44,339 bases of DNA from contig NZ_MKVV01000028.1 of the NCBI RefSeq assembly GCF_001899645.1, positions 1 to 44,339 of the forward strand, written 5' to 3'. Origin of the DNA: Pseudonocardia sp. 73-21. Its GTDB lineage: Bacteria; Actinomycetota; Actinomycetes; Mycobacteriales; Pseudonocardiaceae. How positions within the stretch are numbered: the first letter of the stretch is position 1; each line of letters begins with the position of its first letter. This document shows positions 7,591 to 15,152 of this stretch, in pieces. The translations under genes and the position numbers were made by a program. Below the pieces are notes generated by a model. It saw nothing but the letters and a program-made list of their open reading frames with translations, searched no databases and was not told where the DNA came from.

Positions 7591-9693
7591 TCAGGGCTCG
7601 AGCGAACACAGCCGGAACGCCGCCACGGGTTCCTGCCTGCCCTTGAGCACCAGCGGGCCGAGCGCCTCGACGATCGCGTGCGGGGGCAGCCGTGCCCGGG
7701 TGGCCCCGCCGATGACGACCTGCCCGGGGCGGGCCTCGGTCTGCAGGCGGGCCGCCACGTTGACGGCGTCGCCCATCGCGTTGAAGTTGCGCAGCGCGGT
7801 GCTGCCGATGTTGCCGACGAGCGCGGGCCCGGTGTTGACACCGACCCGAAAGCGGGGCCATCCGGGCCGGTCGGCGGCCACCGTCTCGGCGTGGGTCTGC
7901 AGCGCCAGCGCGGCCCGGCCGGCGCGCAGAGGGTGGTCGGGTTGGCGGGCCGGGGCGTTGAACAGCGCCATCAGGGCGTCGCCGACGAACTGCACGACGG
8001 TGCCACCCTCCGCGAGGACCGCAGCGGTCGCCACCTCGAAGTAGCGGTTGAGCATCGTCACGATCTCCTCCGGGCTGGAGCGCTCGGAGAAGGTGGTGAA
8101 CCCGCGCAGGTCGGCGAACACCGCGGTCACCTCCACGACCGCGCCTCCGAGCGCGGCCTGCTCGGGGTCGGCCAGCAGCGCCGTCGCGACGTCCGGCGAC
8201 ATGTACTGGTGGAAGAGCCCGTCGAGCTGGTGGTAGAGACGGGCGTTCTCCAGGCCCATCGACAGCTGGCTGGCCAGCGACGCGAGCAGCGACCGGTCGC
8301 GCTCGGAGAAGCCGCCGGGACGGTGGGCGAGCAGCACGCCCGCCGGCCGGTCCTTCACCGTCAGCGGGCAGGCCAACGTGTCGTGGTCGACCTCGGACGC
8401 GGCGAGCCCGTGCAGGTCGGCGGCACGCCGGGCGACGTCCGCGCCGACCGTCCAGCCCGGGACGGTGGACAGCTCCTCCGGGAAGTGCAACCGGCCGTCG
8501 TGCAGCAGACCGACGCGCACACCGTGCCCGTCGAAGCCGGCGGCGACGCGGCGGACGGCCCGGCGCAGCAGCACGTCCTCGCTCAGGCGCACGCGCGACT
8601 CGTGTCCGATCGCGACCAGTACACCGAGCCGGCCGATCTGTTCCCGGTCGGCCCGCAGCGCGGACGCGGCGCGACCGAGCACCGCGGTCTGGCCCTCGCT
8701 CAGGCCGAACCGGCCGGCCATCCCTGCGGTGATCAGCCCCATCTCGGACGCCGACAGCTCCCCGGCCTCCTGCCGCTGGACCGCGGTCACCAGCATCTCC
8801 AGCGCGGCGCCGTACTCCGCCCGCACGGCCTGCACCGTCTCCTCGGTGCCGATCGCGTCGAACAGGCCTGTCGTGGCGCCTTCGCGCTGGTAGGTGACGT
8901 AGACGCTGTAGGCGATGTAGCCGAAGGCGACGGCCATCAGCACGTGCCACAGCCACCAGGTGAGGTGCCAGGTCGTGCCCAGCGTCACCGCGATCATCGA
9001 CTCGGCGAGCAGCGCGTTGGCCGTGATGATCGACAGCAGCATGACCGAGCGACGCCTGCGGTAGAGCTGCAGGTAGCGCAGGGCCACCACGACGTAGAGC
9101 ACGACGGCCGTCACGGCCACCGCCACGAGTGGGCCGCTGAGCCGCTCCGCGAGCTGCGGGTCGGCCAGCGGGGGGATCCCCAGCATCGACACGACACCCC
9201 ACACGGCGGCGACCGCGAGCAGCCCACTGCGCAGCCACGGCGCCAGGCGCAGCACCACGGCCGTGCGCGACGGCGGGAGGTCGGCGGCCGAGGCCGCCGT
9301 GAACAGCGCCCCCAGCGCCAGCCCGACGGGCGTGGCCAGCGCGAACCCGCCGTTGCGGCTGCCCAGCAGGACGCCCGGCGTCGCAAGGGCGTGCAGCCCC
9401 AGGAACACTGCGGCGGCCAGGAACCCCAGCCCGACCAGCAGCAGCCGGGCGTCCCGGCGGCGGCGGGCCGCCCGGGCCACCATCGTCGCGAGTCCGACGT
9501 TCACCGCGGCGCCGAGGAACACCAGCCAGAAGTGGGTGGGATCGTGCTCCAGCCGGACGTCGGCCGCGGGCACCCCGAGCAGCAGCCACAGCCCGGCCAG
9601 CGGCAGCGCCAGGTGCAGCACCCACACCGCCAGCCGCACCGGCACGCCCGGCGGGACCCGCACCGCGACCGGGCCCGCCCCGCCGGTGGTCAC
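7591..9693 (-). CDS. Membrane GAF-class III nucleotide cyclase with a non-canonical Gln-Asn substrate pair
   Basis: A 700-residue protein with about seven membrane helices in residues 20-270, a GAF domain at about 365-490 and a class III cyclase domain at about 520-690. The metal aspartates are Asp528 (VFADLRGF) and Asp572 (QFVGDALM). The transition-state residues Asn645 and Arg649 are present (GDAVNVAAR). The residue normally Lys that reads adenine is Gln568, and the Asp three before GD is Asn638. The same Gln-Asn pairing is known from mycobacterial Rv0386, so the substrate may not be strictly ATP. The GTG start overlaps the stop of the Crp-family gene (GTGA), so the two are translated together. 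Confidence 0.9.
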   Translation of the reverse strand: MTTGGAGPVAVRVPPGVPVRLAVWVLHLALPLAGLWLLLGVPAADVRLEHDPTHFWLVFLGAAVNVGLATMVARAARRRRDARLLLVGLGFLAAAVFLGLHALATPGVLLGSRNGGFALATPVGLALGALFTAASAADLPPSRTAVVLRLAPWLRSGLLAVAAVWGVVSMLGIPPLADPQLAERLSGPLVAVAVTAVVLYVVVALRYLQLYRRRRSVMLLSIITANALLAESMIAVTLGTTWHLTWWLWHVLMAVAFGYIAYSVYVTYQREGATTGLFDAIGTEETVQAVRAEYGAALEMLVTAVQRQEAGELSASEMGLITAGMAGRFGLSEGQTAVLGRAASALRADREQIGRLGVLVAIGHESRVRLSEDVLLRRAVRRVAAGFDGHGVRVGLLHDGRLHFPEELSTVPGWTVGADVARRAADLHGLAASEVDHDTLACPLTVKDRPAGVLLAHRPGGFSERDRSLLASLASQLSMGLENARLYHQLDGLFHQYMSPDVATALLADPEQAALGGAVVEVTAVFADLRGFTTFSERSSPEEIVTMLNRYFEVATAAVLAEGGTVVQFVGDALMALFNAPARQPDHPLRAGRAALALQTHAETVAADRPGWPRFRVGVNTGPALVGNIGSTALRNFNAMGDAVNVAARLQTEARPGQVVIGGATRARLPPHAIVEALGPLVLKGRQEPVAAFRLCSLEP

Positions 9694-10364
9694 CGGCTCG
9701 CCCGGGCGCGCAGCCCGTCGAGGTCGAGGACCGTCATCGTCCGGCGACCGGTGGTGACGTAGCCGCGGTCGCGCAGCACCCGCAGCGCCTTCGCCACCGC
9801 CTCCCGCGAGGCCCCCACCCAGCCGGCCAGCTCGTCCTGCGAGAGAGCGACGTCGATCCGCACGCCCTCCTGCGCCGGTTCGCCGAACCGTTCGGCCAGC
9901 TCGACGAGCCGGGCCGCCACCCGGGCCGCGATGTCGAAGGCGCCGTACTCGACGCGCTTGCGATCGGCGTCACGCAACCGGGAGGTGACCAGCCGCAGCA
10001 GCGCGGTCGCCGCCCGGCCGTGGGTGCGCAGGAACTCCAGGAACGCGGGGACGGGTACGACGATCGCCGCCACCGGCTCGAGGGCGGCGACCGACGCCGA
10101 CGCCTCCTGCCCGGACACCGCCGAGAGCTCACCGAGGATCGCACCCGGCCCGCGCAGCGCCAGCACGATCTCCTCGCCGTGCTCGGTGAGGGAGAACGCC
10201 TTGACCCGGCCGGAGACGACGAGGATGACGCTCGGCGCACGCTCGCCCTCCAGCAGCAGGGATGCGCCCGCCGGCCAGCGCCGGGGCCGGCCCCGCGCGA
10301 CGAGCTCGTCCCGGTCGGCCGGGTCGAGCGTGGCCAGGAACTCCTCGGGTTCGCCGTGCTCCAT
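9690..10364 (-). CDS. Crp/Fnr-family transcription regulator
   Basis: A 224-residue protein with a cyclic-nucleotide-binding fold (residues 10-125) and a winged helix-turn-helix (172-212; LSQDELAGWVGASREAVAKALRVLRDRGYV). The phosphate-binding cassette reads GELSAVSGQEASASV. E. coli CRP has GQERSAWV here, so the phosphate-gripping Arg82 is Ala88. The C-helix keeps Thr127-Ser128 (LVTSRLRDAD), which contact the base in CRP. It may bind cAMP weakly, bind another ligand, or act without one. The ATG at 10364 gives the usual family length; longer in-frame starts lack homology. A TACACT -10-like box lies about 30 bases upstream. Confidence 0.9.
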   Translation of the reverse strand: MEHGEPEEFLATLDPADRDELVARGRPRRWPAGASLLLEGERAPSVILVVSGRVKAFSLTEHGEEIVLALRGPGAILGELSAVSGQEASASVAALEPVAAIVVPVPAFLEFLRTHGRAATALLRLVTSRLRDADRKRVEYGAFDIAARVAARLVELAERFGEPAQEGVRIDVALSQDELAGWVGASREAVAKALRVLRDRGYVTTGRRTMTVLDLDGLRARASR

Positions 10365-10392
10365 GGTGCCCACCCGTCCCCTCGGGGCTCGG

Positions 10393-10398
10393 AGTGTA
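10393..10398 (-). promoter_or_regulatory. Candidate -10 box for the Crp-cyclase operon
   Basis: TACACT on the minus strand, about 28 bases before the ATG at 10364. No good -35 is seen at 16-18 bases, as is common in actinobacteria. The rest of 10399-10613 shows no gene. Confidence 0.35.
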
Positions 10399-10613
10399 GA
10401 GCGACGGTGCGCCGTCCGGTATCGGCCGAACGTCCCATCGCGGACCGACTGCGTCCTCCTGCACACAGCGAGCGGACCTGCGGTGACATCGCGCCCACCT
10501 CGATCCCCAGGAGGTGGACGTCTGGACCAGTGCCGCAGCACGCAGTGCACCGTCACCAGCTCGACCGACCGAGCACGCGGTGGCCGAGGCGGTGCACGGG
10601 CCGGTGCCGGCGG

Positions 10614-10952
10614 TCACTGGTCCTTCACCCGGTGCAGCAGCCAGTCGCGATCGGTCCTGATCAGCGCGTACCGCACCGCGTCATCGCGGCCGTGCAGGGT
10701 GAACAGGATGCGGCGGTCGGTGCGGTCGTGCTCCTCCCACCACCCGGTGTCGGCGATCGACTTGTGCTCGTCGGTGTAGGTGAGGTGGTCGAGATCGTGG
10801 TCGGGCACGGCCACCGCGAGGCGGTTGCGACCGGGGTCGGTCGGCAGGCCCTGCGGCACGGCCCACGAGCGCAGCACCCCGTCCTCCTCGAGCCGCAGGT
10901 CGAAGTGGGGCCGGGGCTTGCGGTGGTCGTGCAGGACGAACCGCCCGTTCAT
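10614..10952 (-). CDS. Stand-alone LigD-type 3'-phosphoesterase domain
   Basis: A 112-residue protein equal to the phosphoesterase (PE) domain of LigD, the bacterial end-joining ligase. It opens with FVLHDHRKPRPHFDLRLEEDGVLRSWAVPQGLP, where the histidines and the FDLRLE block form the Mn-dependent site. LAVAVPDHDLDHLTYT follows, then a beta-rich C terminus (GRDDAVRYALIRTDRDWLLHRV). In LigD this domain trims 3'-phosphate and ribonucleotide ends. Neither a polymerase nor a ligase domain is attached or nearby. Single-domain homologues are known in bacteria and archaea. The gene starts at an ATG at 10952. Confidence 0.85.
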   Translation of the reverse strand: MNGRFVLHDHRKPRPHFDLRLEEDGVLRSWAVPQGLPTDPGRNRLAVAVPDHDLDHLTYTDEHKSIADTGWWEEHDRTDRRILFTLHGRDDAVRYALIRTDRDWLLHRVKDQ

Positions 10953-11029
10953 GGGCGAAGGCTAGACATCCCCGTCGTCACCGTCACGCCGTGGCACTCC
11001 GTCGGTACCTGGCCGCCGAGGTCGCCCTC

Positions 11030-11228
11030 GACCTGCTCAGGTTCTGTTTCGGCGGCGACCGCGGCCGGGCCGACCCGCGGGATCGTCACCGTGCCCGGCG
11101 TCGGCCAGGCGTTCTTCACCGACACCGGCCCCCGCTTCGACGCCGCAGCGGCCGCGCCGACCTGCGACCGGGTGCTCAGCTGGTTCGGGACCCACCTGGC
11201 CTGGCCCACTGCGGGTCGCGGCCGATGA
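11030..11228 (+). pseudogene. Dienelactone hydrolase remnant
   Basis: Two pieces of a dienelactone hydrolase lie in different frames. LLRFCFGGD at about 11034-11060 matches the GFCFGG nucleophile motif of the family. GIVTVPGVGQAFFTDTGPRFDAAAAA through LSWFGTHL at 11081-11202 matches the C-terminal GVGHAFF block and final helix. Roughly 90 residues between them are missing and no N terminus is present. The intact paralogue in this window (26793-27500) shows the expected spacing. The remnant overlaps the tail of the convergent TIGR03086 gene, whose product has an extra C-terminal extension here. Confidence 0.65.
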
Positions 11229-11751
11229 AGCCGATCAGCCGGTCCTGCGGGCTCGCGTCGTCGGGAACCGGTACGCGCGGGCCGTACTGGCCCGACGAGC
11301 GGAGGACCTCGTCCATCTGCTCCATGCCGCCGAGCAGCTGGGCGCAGAACTCCGGGTCGAGCCGGTCGTCGAGGCCGCCGGCGCGGGCCAGGTCCCAGGT
11401 GTGCATGAACACGTCGGAGACGTAGATGTTGGTGATCGCGTCCGGCAGGGGCATCTCGCCGATGTGCGGGTTGCGCAGCACGACACCGGCGGTGGCCGGG
11501 TCGTCGAGCAGCTTCTGCACGGCGGCGGTCTGGGCCGTCCAGTCCGCGGCGGGGTCGTCACCGGCGCCGGGGGTCAGCTCGATGCCGGTGCCGGAGGCGA
11601 GGAACGCCGGGAACCACGACGTCAGGTGCCCGACGACGTCGCGGGCCCGCCAGCCGTCCACGGGCGCCGGGGCGTCCCAGTCGGTGGTGTCGCGCACGCG
11701 GCCGGTGAACGCGTCGGCGACCTTCCGGTGCCACTCCCCCGCGTCAGACAT
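11176..11751 (-). CDS. TIGR03086-type mycothiol/DinB-fold metal-binding protein
   Basis: A 191-residue protein of the DinB/maleylpyruvate-isomerase superfamily. WDAPAPVDGWRARDVVGHLTSWFPAFL at about 25-52 carries the first metal histidine. IYVSDVFMHTWDLARAGG at about 108-125 carries the next, with an Asp/His pattern typical of TIGR03086. The usual end GRDPQW is followed by about eight extra residues read from the neighbouring remnant. The ATG at 11751 overlaps the SRPBCC stop by eight bases (ATGTCTGA). It is the third gene of the ArsR operon. Relatives are thought to act as thiol- or metal-dependent transferases; the substrate is unknown. Confidence 0.8.
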   Translation of the reverse strand: MSDAGEWHRKVADAFTGRVRDTTDWDAPAPVDGWRARDVVGHLTSWFPAFLASGTGIELTPGAGDDPAADWTAQTAAVQKLLDDPATAGVVLRNPHIGEMPLPDAITNIYVSDVFMHTWDLARAGGLDDRLDPEFCAQLLGGMEQMDEVLRSSGQYGPRVPVPDDASPQDRLIGFIGRDPQWARPGGSRTS

Positions 11752-12226
11752 GGCCGCCGGCCACGAGCGCCTCGAGCTTCGCGTAGCCCTGGTCGACGCC
11801 GACCTCCATGCCGCTGCGCAGCCAGGCGTCGCGGCCCTCGATGCTCTCCACCAGCGACTGCGTGCGCAGGCGGCTGCGGCCGTCGCCGAGGTCCTCGAAC
11901 AGCAGCGTCTCCAGCGCGACCCCGTCCGGCTCGCCGTCGAAGGTGAAGGTCTGGACGATCCGGTCGGGGCGCACCTCGTGGAACGTGCCGTGGAAGCCGT
12001 ACTCCTGCCCGTCCCGGGCGGCGACGTAGCTCCAGGCGCCACCGCTGCGGGCGTCCCAGTGCCGGATGCGGGTGGCCATCCCGTCGGGGCCGACCCAGCG
12101 GGCGAACAGGTCCGGGTCGGTGTGGGCGCGGAACAGCTGCATCGGGGTGGCCGCGAAGTCGCGGACGATCCGGATGACGGGGAGCGTGGGATCGGCCTCG
12201 ATCCGGGCTCCGGTGGACGTGGTCAT
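11744..12226 (-). CDS. SRPBCC / AHSA1-like ligand-binding protein
   Basis: A 160-residue START/Bet v1-like protein. Typical blocks are IRIVRDFAATPMQLFRAHTDPDLFARWVGPDGM near residues 18-48, GGAWSYVAARDGQEYGFHGTFHEVRPDRIV in the middle, and the C-terminal helix with EGWDQGY-like wording (GVDQGYAKLEALV). Such proteins bind hydrophobic ligands and are usually encoded next to ArsR regulators, as here. The ATG at 12226 overlaps the ArsR stop at 12223 (ATGA). No catalytic residues are identifiable. Confidence 0.87.
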   Translation of the reverse strand: MTTSTGARIEADPTLPVIRIVRDFAATPMQLFRAHTDPDLFARWVGPDGMATRIRHWDARSGGAWSYVAARDGQEYGFHGTFHEVRPDRIVQTFTFDGEPDGVALETLLFEDLGDGRSRLRTQSLVESIEGRDAWLRSGMEVGVDQGYAKLEALVAGGHV

Positions 12227-12573
12227 GCTGTGTCGTCCTCTCGTTCGTCGTTCATCTCGGCGAGCAGCGCATCCAGACGCCGGTAGCGCTCCTCCGCCTT
12301 CTTCCGGTACCGCTCGATCCAGGCCGTGGCCATGTCGAACACCTCCGCGTCGAGACTCACCGGCCGCCGGTGCGACGTGCCGTCGCGGCGGACCAGCCCG
12401 GCGTCGGCCAGCACCTTGATGTGCTTGGAGACGGCCTGCACCGAGACGTCGTAGGGGGCCGCGAGCTGGCCGACCGTGGCGTCGCCCACCGAGAGCCGGG
12501 CGACGAGGTCGCGCCGGGTGGGGTCGGCCAGAGCGGCGAACACCTTGGACAGCGGGTCGGTCACGGGATCCAT
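12223..12573 (-). CDS. ArsR-family transcription repressor
   Basis: A 116-residue winged helix-turn-helix protein: VFAALADPTRRDLVARLSVGDATVGQLAAPYDVSVQAVSKHIKVLADAGLVRR. This is the SRPBCC-linked ArsR class, without the metal-binding cysteines of ArsR/SmtB. A charged C-terminal helix (WIERYRKKAEERYRRLDALLAEM) probably dimerises. The ATG at 12573 may be used; a GTG at 12564 with AGGA eight bases upstream is equally plausible. Two perfect-arm palindromes immediately upstream are its likely operators, so it should repress its own three-gene operon. Confidence 0.9.
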   Translation of the reverse strand: MDPVTDPLSKVFAALADPTRRDLVARLSVGDATVGQLAAPYDVSVQAVSKHIKVLADAGLVRRDGTSHRRPVSLDAEVFDMATAWIERYRKKAEERYRRLDALLAEMNDEREDDTA

Positions 12574-12575
12574 CC

Positions 12576-12613
12576 TCAACCATCCGGTTGATAATTGTCA
12601 ACCGTTCGGTTGA
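12576..12613. promoter_or_regulatory. Twin palindromic operators over the ArsR promoter
   Basis: Two 16-base palindromes, TCAACCATCCGGTTGA (12576-12591) and TCAACCGTTCGGTTGA (12598-12613), have centres 22 bases apart, about two helical turns. On the minus strand a consensus -35 TTGACA begins at the right palindrome, so bound repressor would block the polymerase. The left palindrome runs up to the start codon. Confidence 0.75.
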
Positions 12614-12629
12614 GAAGCCGGTGGTTCAC

Positions 12630-12827
12630 CGGTGGTCGGGTCGCGGTGGTCCACCACACGACGTCGGCGTACGTGCCCACCTCGAGGCTCCCGATCCGGT
12701 CGGCGACGCCGAGCGCCTCCGCGGAGCCGAGCGTGTGCATCCGCGGGACGTCATAGGCCTGGGCGCGCCCCATCGTCTCGTCGGGGGCGACACCGTGCGG
12801 CGCTCCGCGATCACGTCCGACAAGCAC
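12630..12827 (-). pseudogene. Amidohydrolase C-terminal remnant
   Basis: The frame reads MHTLGSAEALGVADRIGSLEVG then TYADVVWW. This is the conserved late block of cytosine-deaminase/chlorohydrolase-type amidohydrolases (A-LGL--RIGSLEVGK-AD-V). Nothing of the metal-binding core (HxH, His, His, Asp) is present within the window on either side, and the frame runs on into the ArsR operators. It is a short dead fragment, about 35-60 recognisable residues, left beside the other remnant at 11030-11228. Confidence 0.6.
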
Positions 12828-12937
12828 TCCCGGCGGGAGGCGGCCCCACGACGACGGCAGCGCGGGCCCGCACGGTGGGGATGACCGCCTCGCAGATCCG
12901 GGTGCTGTTCGCGGCGGCTCTCCGGTGGCGCAGCCTG

Positions 12938-13093
12938 TCAGCGGTCACCGCATGTCGGGGCGGGCGACCCGTCGGGATCGCCCTCGGACCGGGCCGTGCC
13001 GCAGCGCCAGCACCGATCGGGTGCGTCCTCCGTCGGCATCGCACCGCACTCCGGGCACAGCTGCCCCAGCCAGCACACCGGGTCTCCGGACAT
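12938..13093 (-). CDS. Zinc-ribbon microprotein
   Basis: A 51-residue open frame from an ATG at 13093. The order of motifs is a tryptophan-rich start, CPECG, about 12 residues, CWRCG, and a Gly/Asp/Pro-rich tail with a further Cys. The two CxxC knuckles fit a zinc ribbon like those in short actinobacterial proteins. It has no clear Shine-Dalgarno, so it may be leaderless. It is divergent from the permease at 13153. The role is unknown. The CxxC pair and codon bias argue that it is real, but the size leaves doubt. Confidence 0.55.
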   Translation of the reverse strand: MSGDPVCWLGQLCPECGAMPTEDAPDRCWRCGTARSEGDPDGSPAPTCGDR

Positions 13094-13152
13094 GTGACCA
13101 GCATCCGCCCTCGGATCGAGCCGGGGAACCCGCGTCGGGATAGCGTGCCCCG

Positions 13153-13914
13153 GTGATCTCCGCTTCGCCCGGTGGGCTGGTGTTCCTGCTGCTGGCGGGA
13201 CTGGTGGCCGGCGCCGTCAACGCCGTGGCCGGTGGGGGCTCGCTGCTCGTGTTCCCGGCCCTGCTGGCCGTCGGGCTGCCACCGCTGCAGGCCAACGTCA
13301 CGAACTCGGTGGCGCAGTGGCCCGGCTACGCCGGGAACGTGGCCGGCAACCGGGAGGAGCTGCGCGGGCAGCGCCGCCGGATCCTCATGACCTCGGCCGT
13401 CGCCGTGGTCGGATCCGCCGTCGGGTGCGTGCTGCTGCTGACGCTCCCGGGTGCGGTGTTCGACGCGGTGGTGCCGGTCCTGGTACTGGCGGCGAGCGCG
13501 CTGATGGCCGTGTCGCCGCAGATCAAGCGGTGGATCGGCACCCCGGAACCCGGCGCACCCGACCGGGTGGCCGTGCTGCTGCCCGCGGTGTTCCTCGCAT
13601 CGGTCTACGGCGGCTACTTCGGTGGGGCACTGGGCGTCATCCTCGTCGCGACCCTCTCGCTGTGCGCCCACGACACCCTCGTGCGGCTCAACGCGCTGAA
13701 GGGGCTGCTGTCGCTGGTGGTCGCCAGCGTGACCGTCGTGGTCTTCTCGCTCAACGCGCCGGTGGACTGGCTCGCCGTCGCGCTGCTCGCCCCCACCACG
13801 CTGATCGGTGGGTTCCTCGGTGCGAAGGTGGCGCGGCGGCTGCCGGAGAACGTGCTGCGCTGGTCGGTGGTGGTCCTCGGGTTCGCGGTGGGCATCTACC
13901 TGCTGGTGAAGTGA
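13153..13914 (+). CDS. TSUP-family (TauE/SafE) membrane permease
   Basis: A 253-residue protein with about eight hydrophobic helices in two repeats. The first repeat has the family hallmark AGAVNAVAGGGSLLVFPALL then ANVTNSVAQWPGYAGN. The second has SVYGGYFGGALGVILVATLSL then LNALKGLLSLVVA. TSUP proteins export or import sulfite, sulfoacetate and related organic anions; the substrate is not readable here. The GTG at 13153 has only a weak ribosome-binding site. One base separates its stop from the next permease, so the two form an operon. Confidence 0.88.
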   Translation: MISASPGGLVFLLLAGLVAGAVNAVAGGGSLLVFPALLAVGLPPLQANVTNSVAQWPGYAGNVAGNREELRGQRRRILMTSAVAVVGSAVGCVLLLTLPGAVFDAVVPVLVLAASALMAVSPQIKRWIGTPEPGAPDRVAVLLPAVFLASVYGGYFGGALGVILVATLSLCAHDTLVRLNALKGLLSLVVASVTVVVFSLNAPVDWLAVALLAPTTLIGGFLGAKVARRLPENVLRWSVVVLGFAVGIYLLVK

Positions 13915-13915
13915 C

Positions 13916-15142
13916 GTGAGCGTTCTCCTCGCGGCCGTGCTGCTGGCCGCCGTGCTCGTCACGGCCGTGGCCCGGCCGTGGGGCATCCCCGAGGCCGCCG
14001 TCGCGATTCCGGCCGCGGTGCTCGCCGTCGTGCTCGGGCTGGTGTCGTTCCCGGCCGCGCTGGCCGAGGTGGCGGACCTCGGGCCCACCGTCGGCTTCCT
14101 CGCCGCGATCCTGCTGCTCGGGCACCTCGCCGACGTCGAGGGGGTGTTCGCGTGGCTCGGGATCCGGCTGGCCGCCGCCTCCCGGGGACGGCCGCAGCGC
14201 CTGCTGCTGCTGGTGTTCGCGGCCGCGGCCGGGACCACCGCGGTCCTGAGCCTCGACGCGACGGTCGTGCTGCTGACGCCCGTCGTCCTCGCCACGGCCG
14301 CGCGCGTAAGGCTGCCCGAGCGACCGCACGTCTACGCGTGCGGGCACCTGTCGAACTCGGCGTCGACGCTGCTGCCGGTCTCGAACCTCACCAACCTGCT
14401 GGCGTTCGCGGCGTCCGGGCTGACGTTCCTGGGCTTCACCGCGCTGATGGTGCTGCCGTGGCTCATGGGCATCGCGGTGGAGTACCTGGTGCTGCGCTGG
14501 TGGTTCCGCGCCGACCTGCGCGAGCCCGCTCCCCCGGCCGCCCCCGGCGGCCGCCCCGCCCCCGTGGTCGCGCTGGTGGTGCTCGGGCTGACGCTCGTCG
14601 GGTTCGGGGTGTCGTCGCCGCTCGGGGTGGAGCCGGTGTGGGTGGCGGCGGTCGGGGCGCTGGTGCTGGCCGTGCGCGCGCTGGTCCGGCGGGAGATCAC
14701 ACCGCTCGGGGTGGTGAACGCCCTGTCGATCCCGTTCTGCCTGTTCGTGCTGGCCCTGGGCGTGGTGGTGGCGGCGCTGGGCGCGAGCGGGCTGACCGCC
14801 GCCCTGCGCACCGTCACCCCCGACGCACCGACGCTGCCGGGGCTGCTGGCCATGGCGGCGATCGCGGCGGTGCTGGCCAACGTGGTGAACAACCTGCCCG
14901 CCACGCTCGTACTGCTCCAGGTGCTCGGCGACCACCCGTCGCCCGGGCTGGTGCTGGCCGTGCTGCTCGGGGTCAACATCGGCCCGAACCTGACCTACGT
15001 CGGCAGCCTCGCCACGCTGCTCTGGCGGCAGGTGTTGGGCAGGAACCGCGCGCCGAGCCTCAAGGAGTTCACGGCGCTCGGCGTGCTGACGGTGCCCCCG
15101 GCGCTGGCGGCGTCGGTGCTGGCGCTGTGGCTGGTGCTGTGA
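13916..15142 (+). CDS. ArsB/SLC13-type ion-transporter superfamily permease
   Basis: A 408-residue protein with about 10-11 hydrophobic segments. Two inverted halves carry the family's substrate loops: LSLDATVVLLTPVVLATA with HLSNSASTLLPVSNLTN in the first half, and LANVVNNLPATLVLL with NIGPNLTYVGSLATLLW in the second. Those loops match ArsB and related arsenite/anion carriers. No ArsR/ArsC partner lies beside it, so arsenite export is only one option. It is paired with the TSUP gene one base upstream, and both may handle oxyanions. Confidence 0.85.
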   Translation: MSVLLAAVLLAAVLVTAVARPWGIPEAAVAIPAAVLAVVLGLVSFPAALAEVADLGPTVGFLAAILLLGHLADVEGVFAWLGIRLAAASRGRPQRLLLLVFAAAAGTTAVLSLDATVVLLTPVVLATAARVRLPERPHVYACGHLSNSASTLLPVSNLTNLLAFAASGLTFLGFTALMVLPWLMGIAVEYLVLRWWFRADLREPAPPAAPGGRPAPVVALVVLGLTLVGFGVSSPLGVEPVWVAAVGALVLAVRALVRREITPLGVVNALSIPFCLFVLALGVVVAALGASGLTAALRTVTPDAPTLPGLLAMAAIAAVLANVVNNLPATLVLLQVLGDHPSPGLVLAVLLGVNIGPNLTYVGSLATLLWRQVLGRNRAPSLKEFTALGVLTVPPALAASVLALWLVL

Positions 15143-15152
15143 CGCGCAGCCG

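Noticed and set aside
7450..9762. A 770-codon plus-strand frame.
   Set aside because: Its translation is Arg/Gln/His-rich low-complexity shadow of the cyclase gene on the other strand.
10399..10613. Crp-type operator or short gene before the Crp gene.
   Set aside because: Only partial half-sites such as GTGACATCGCG are seen, and no frame shows coding bias or similarity.
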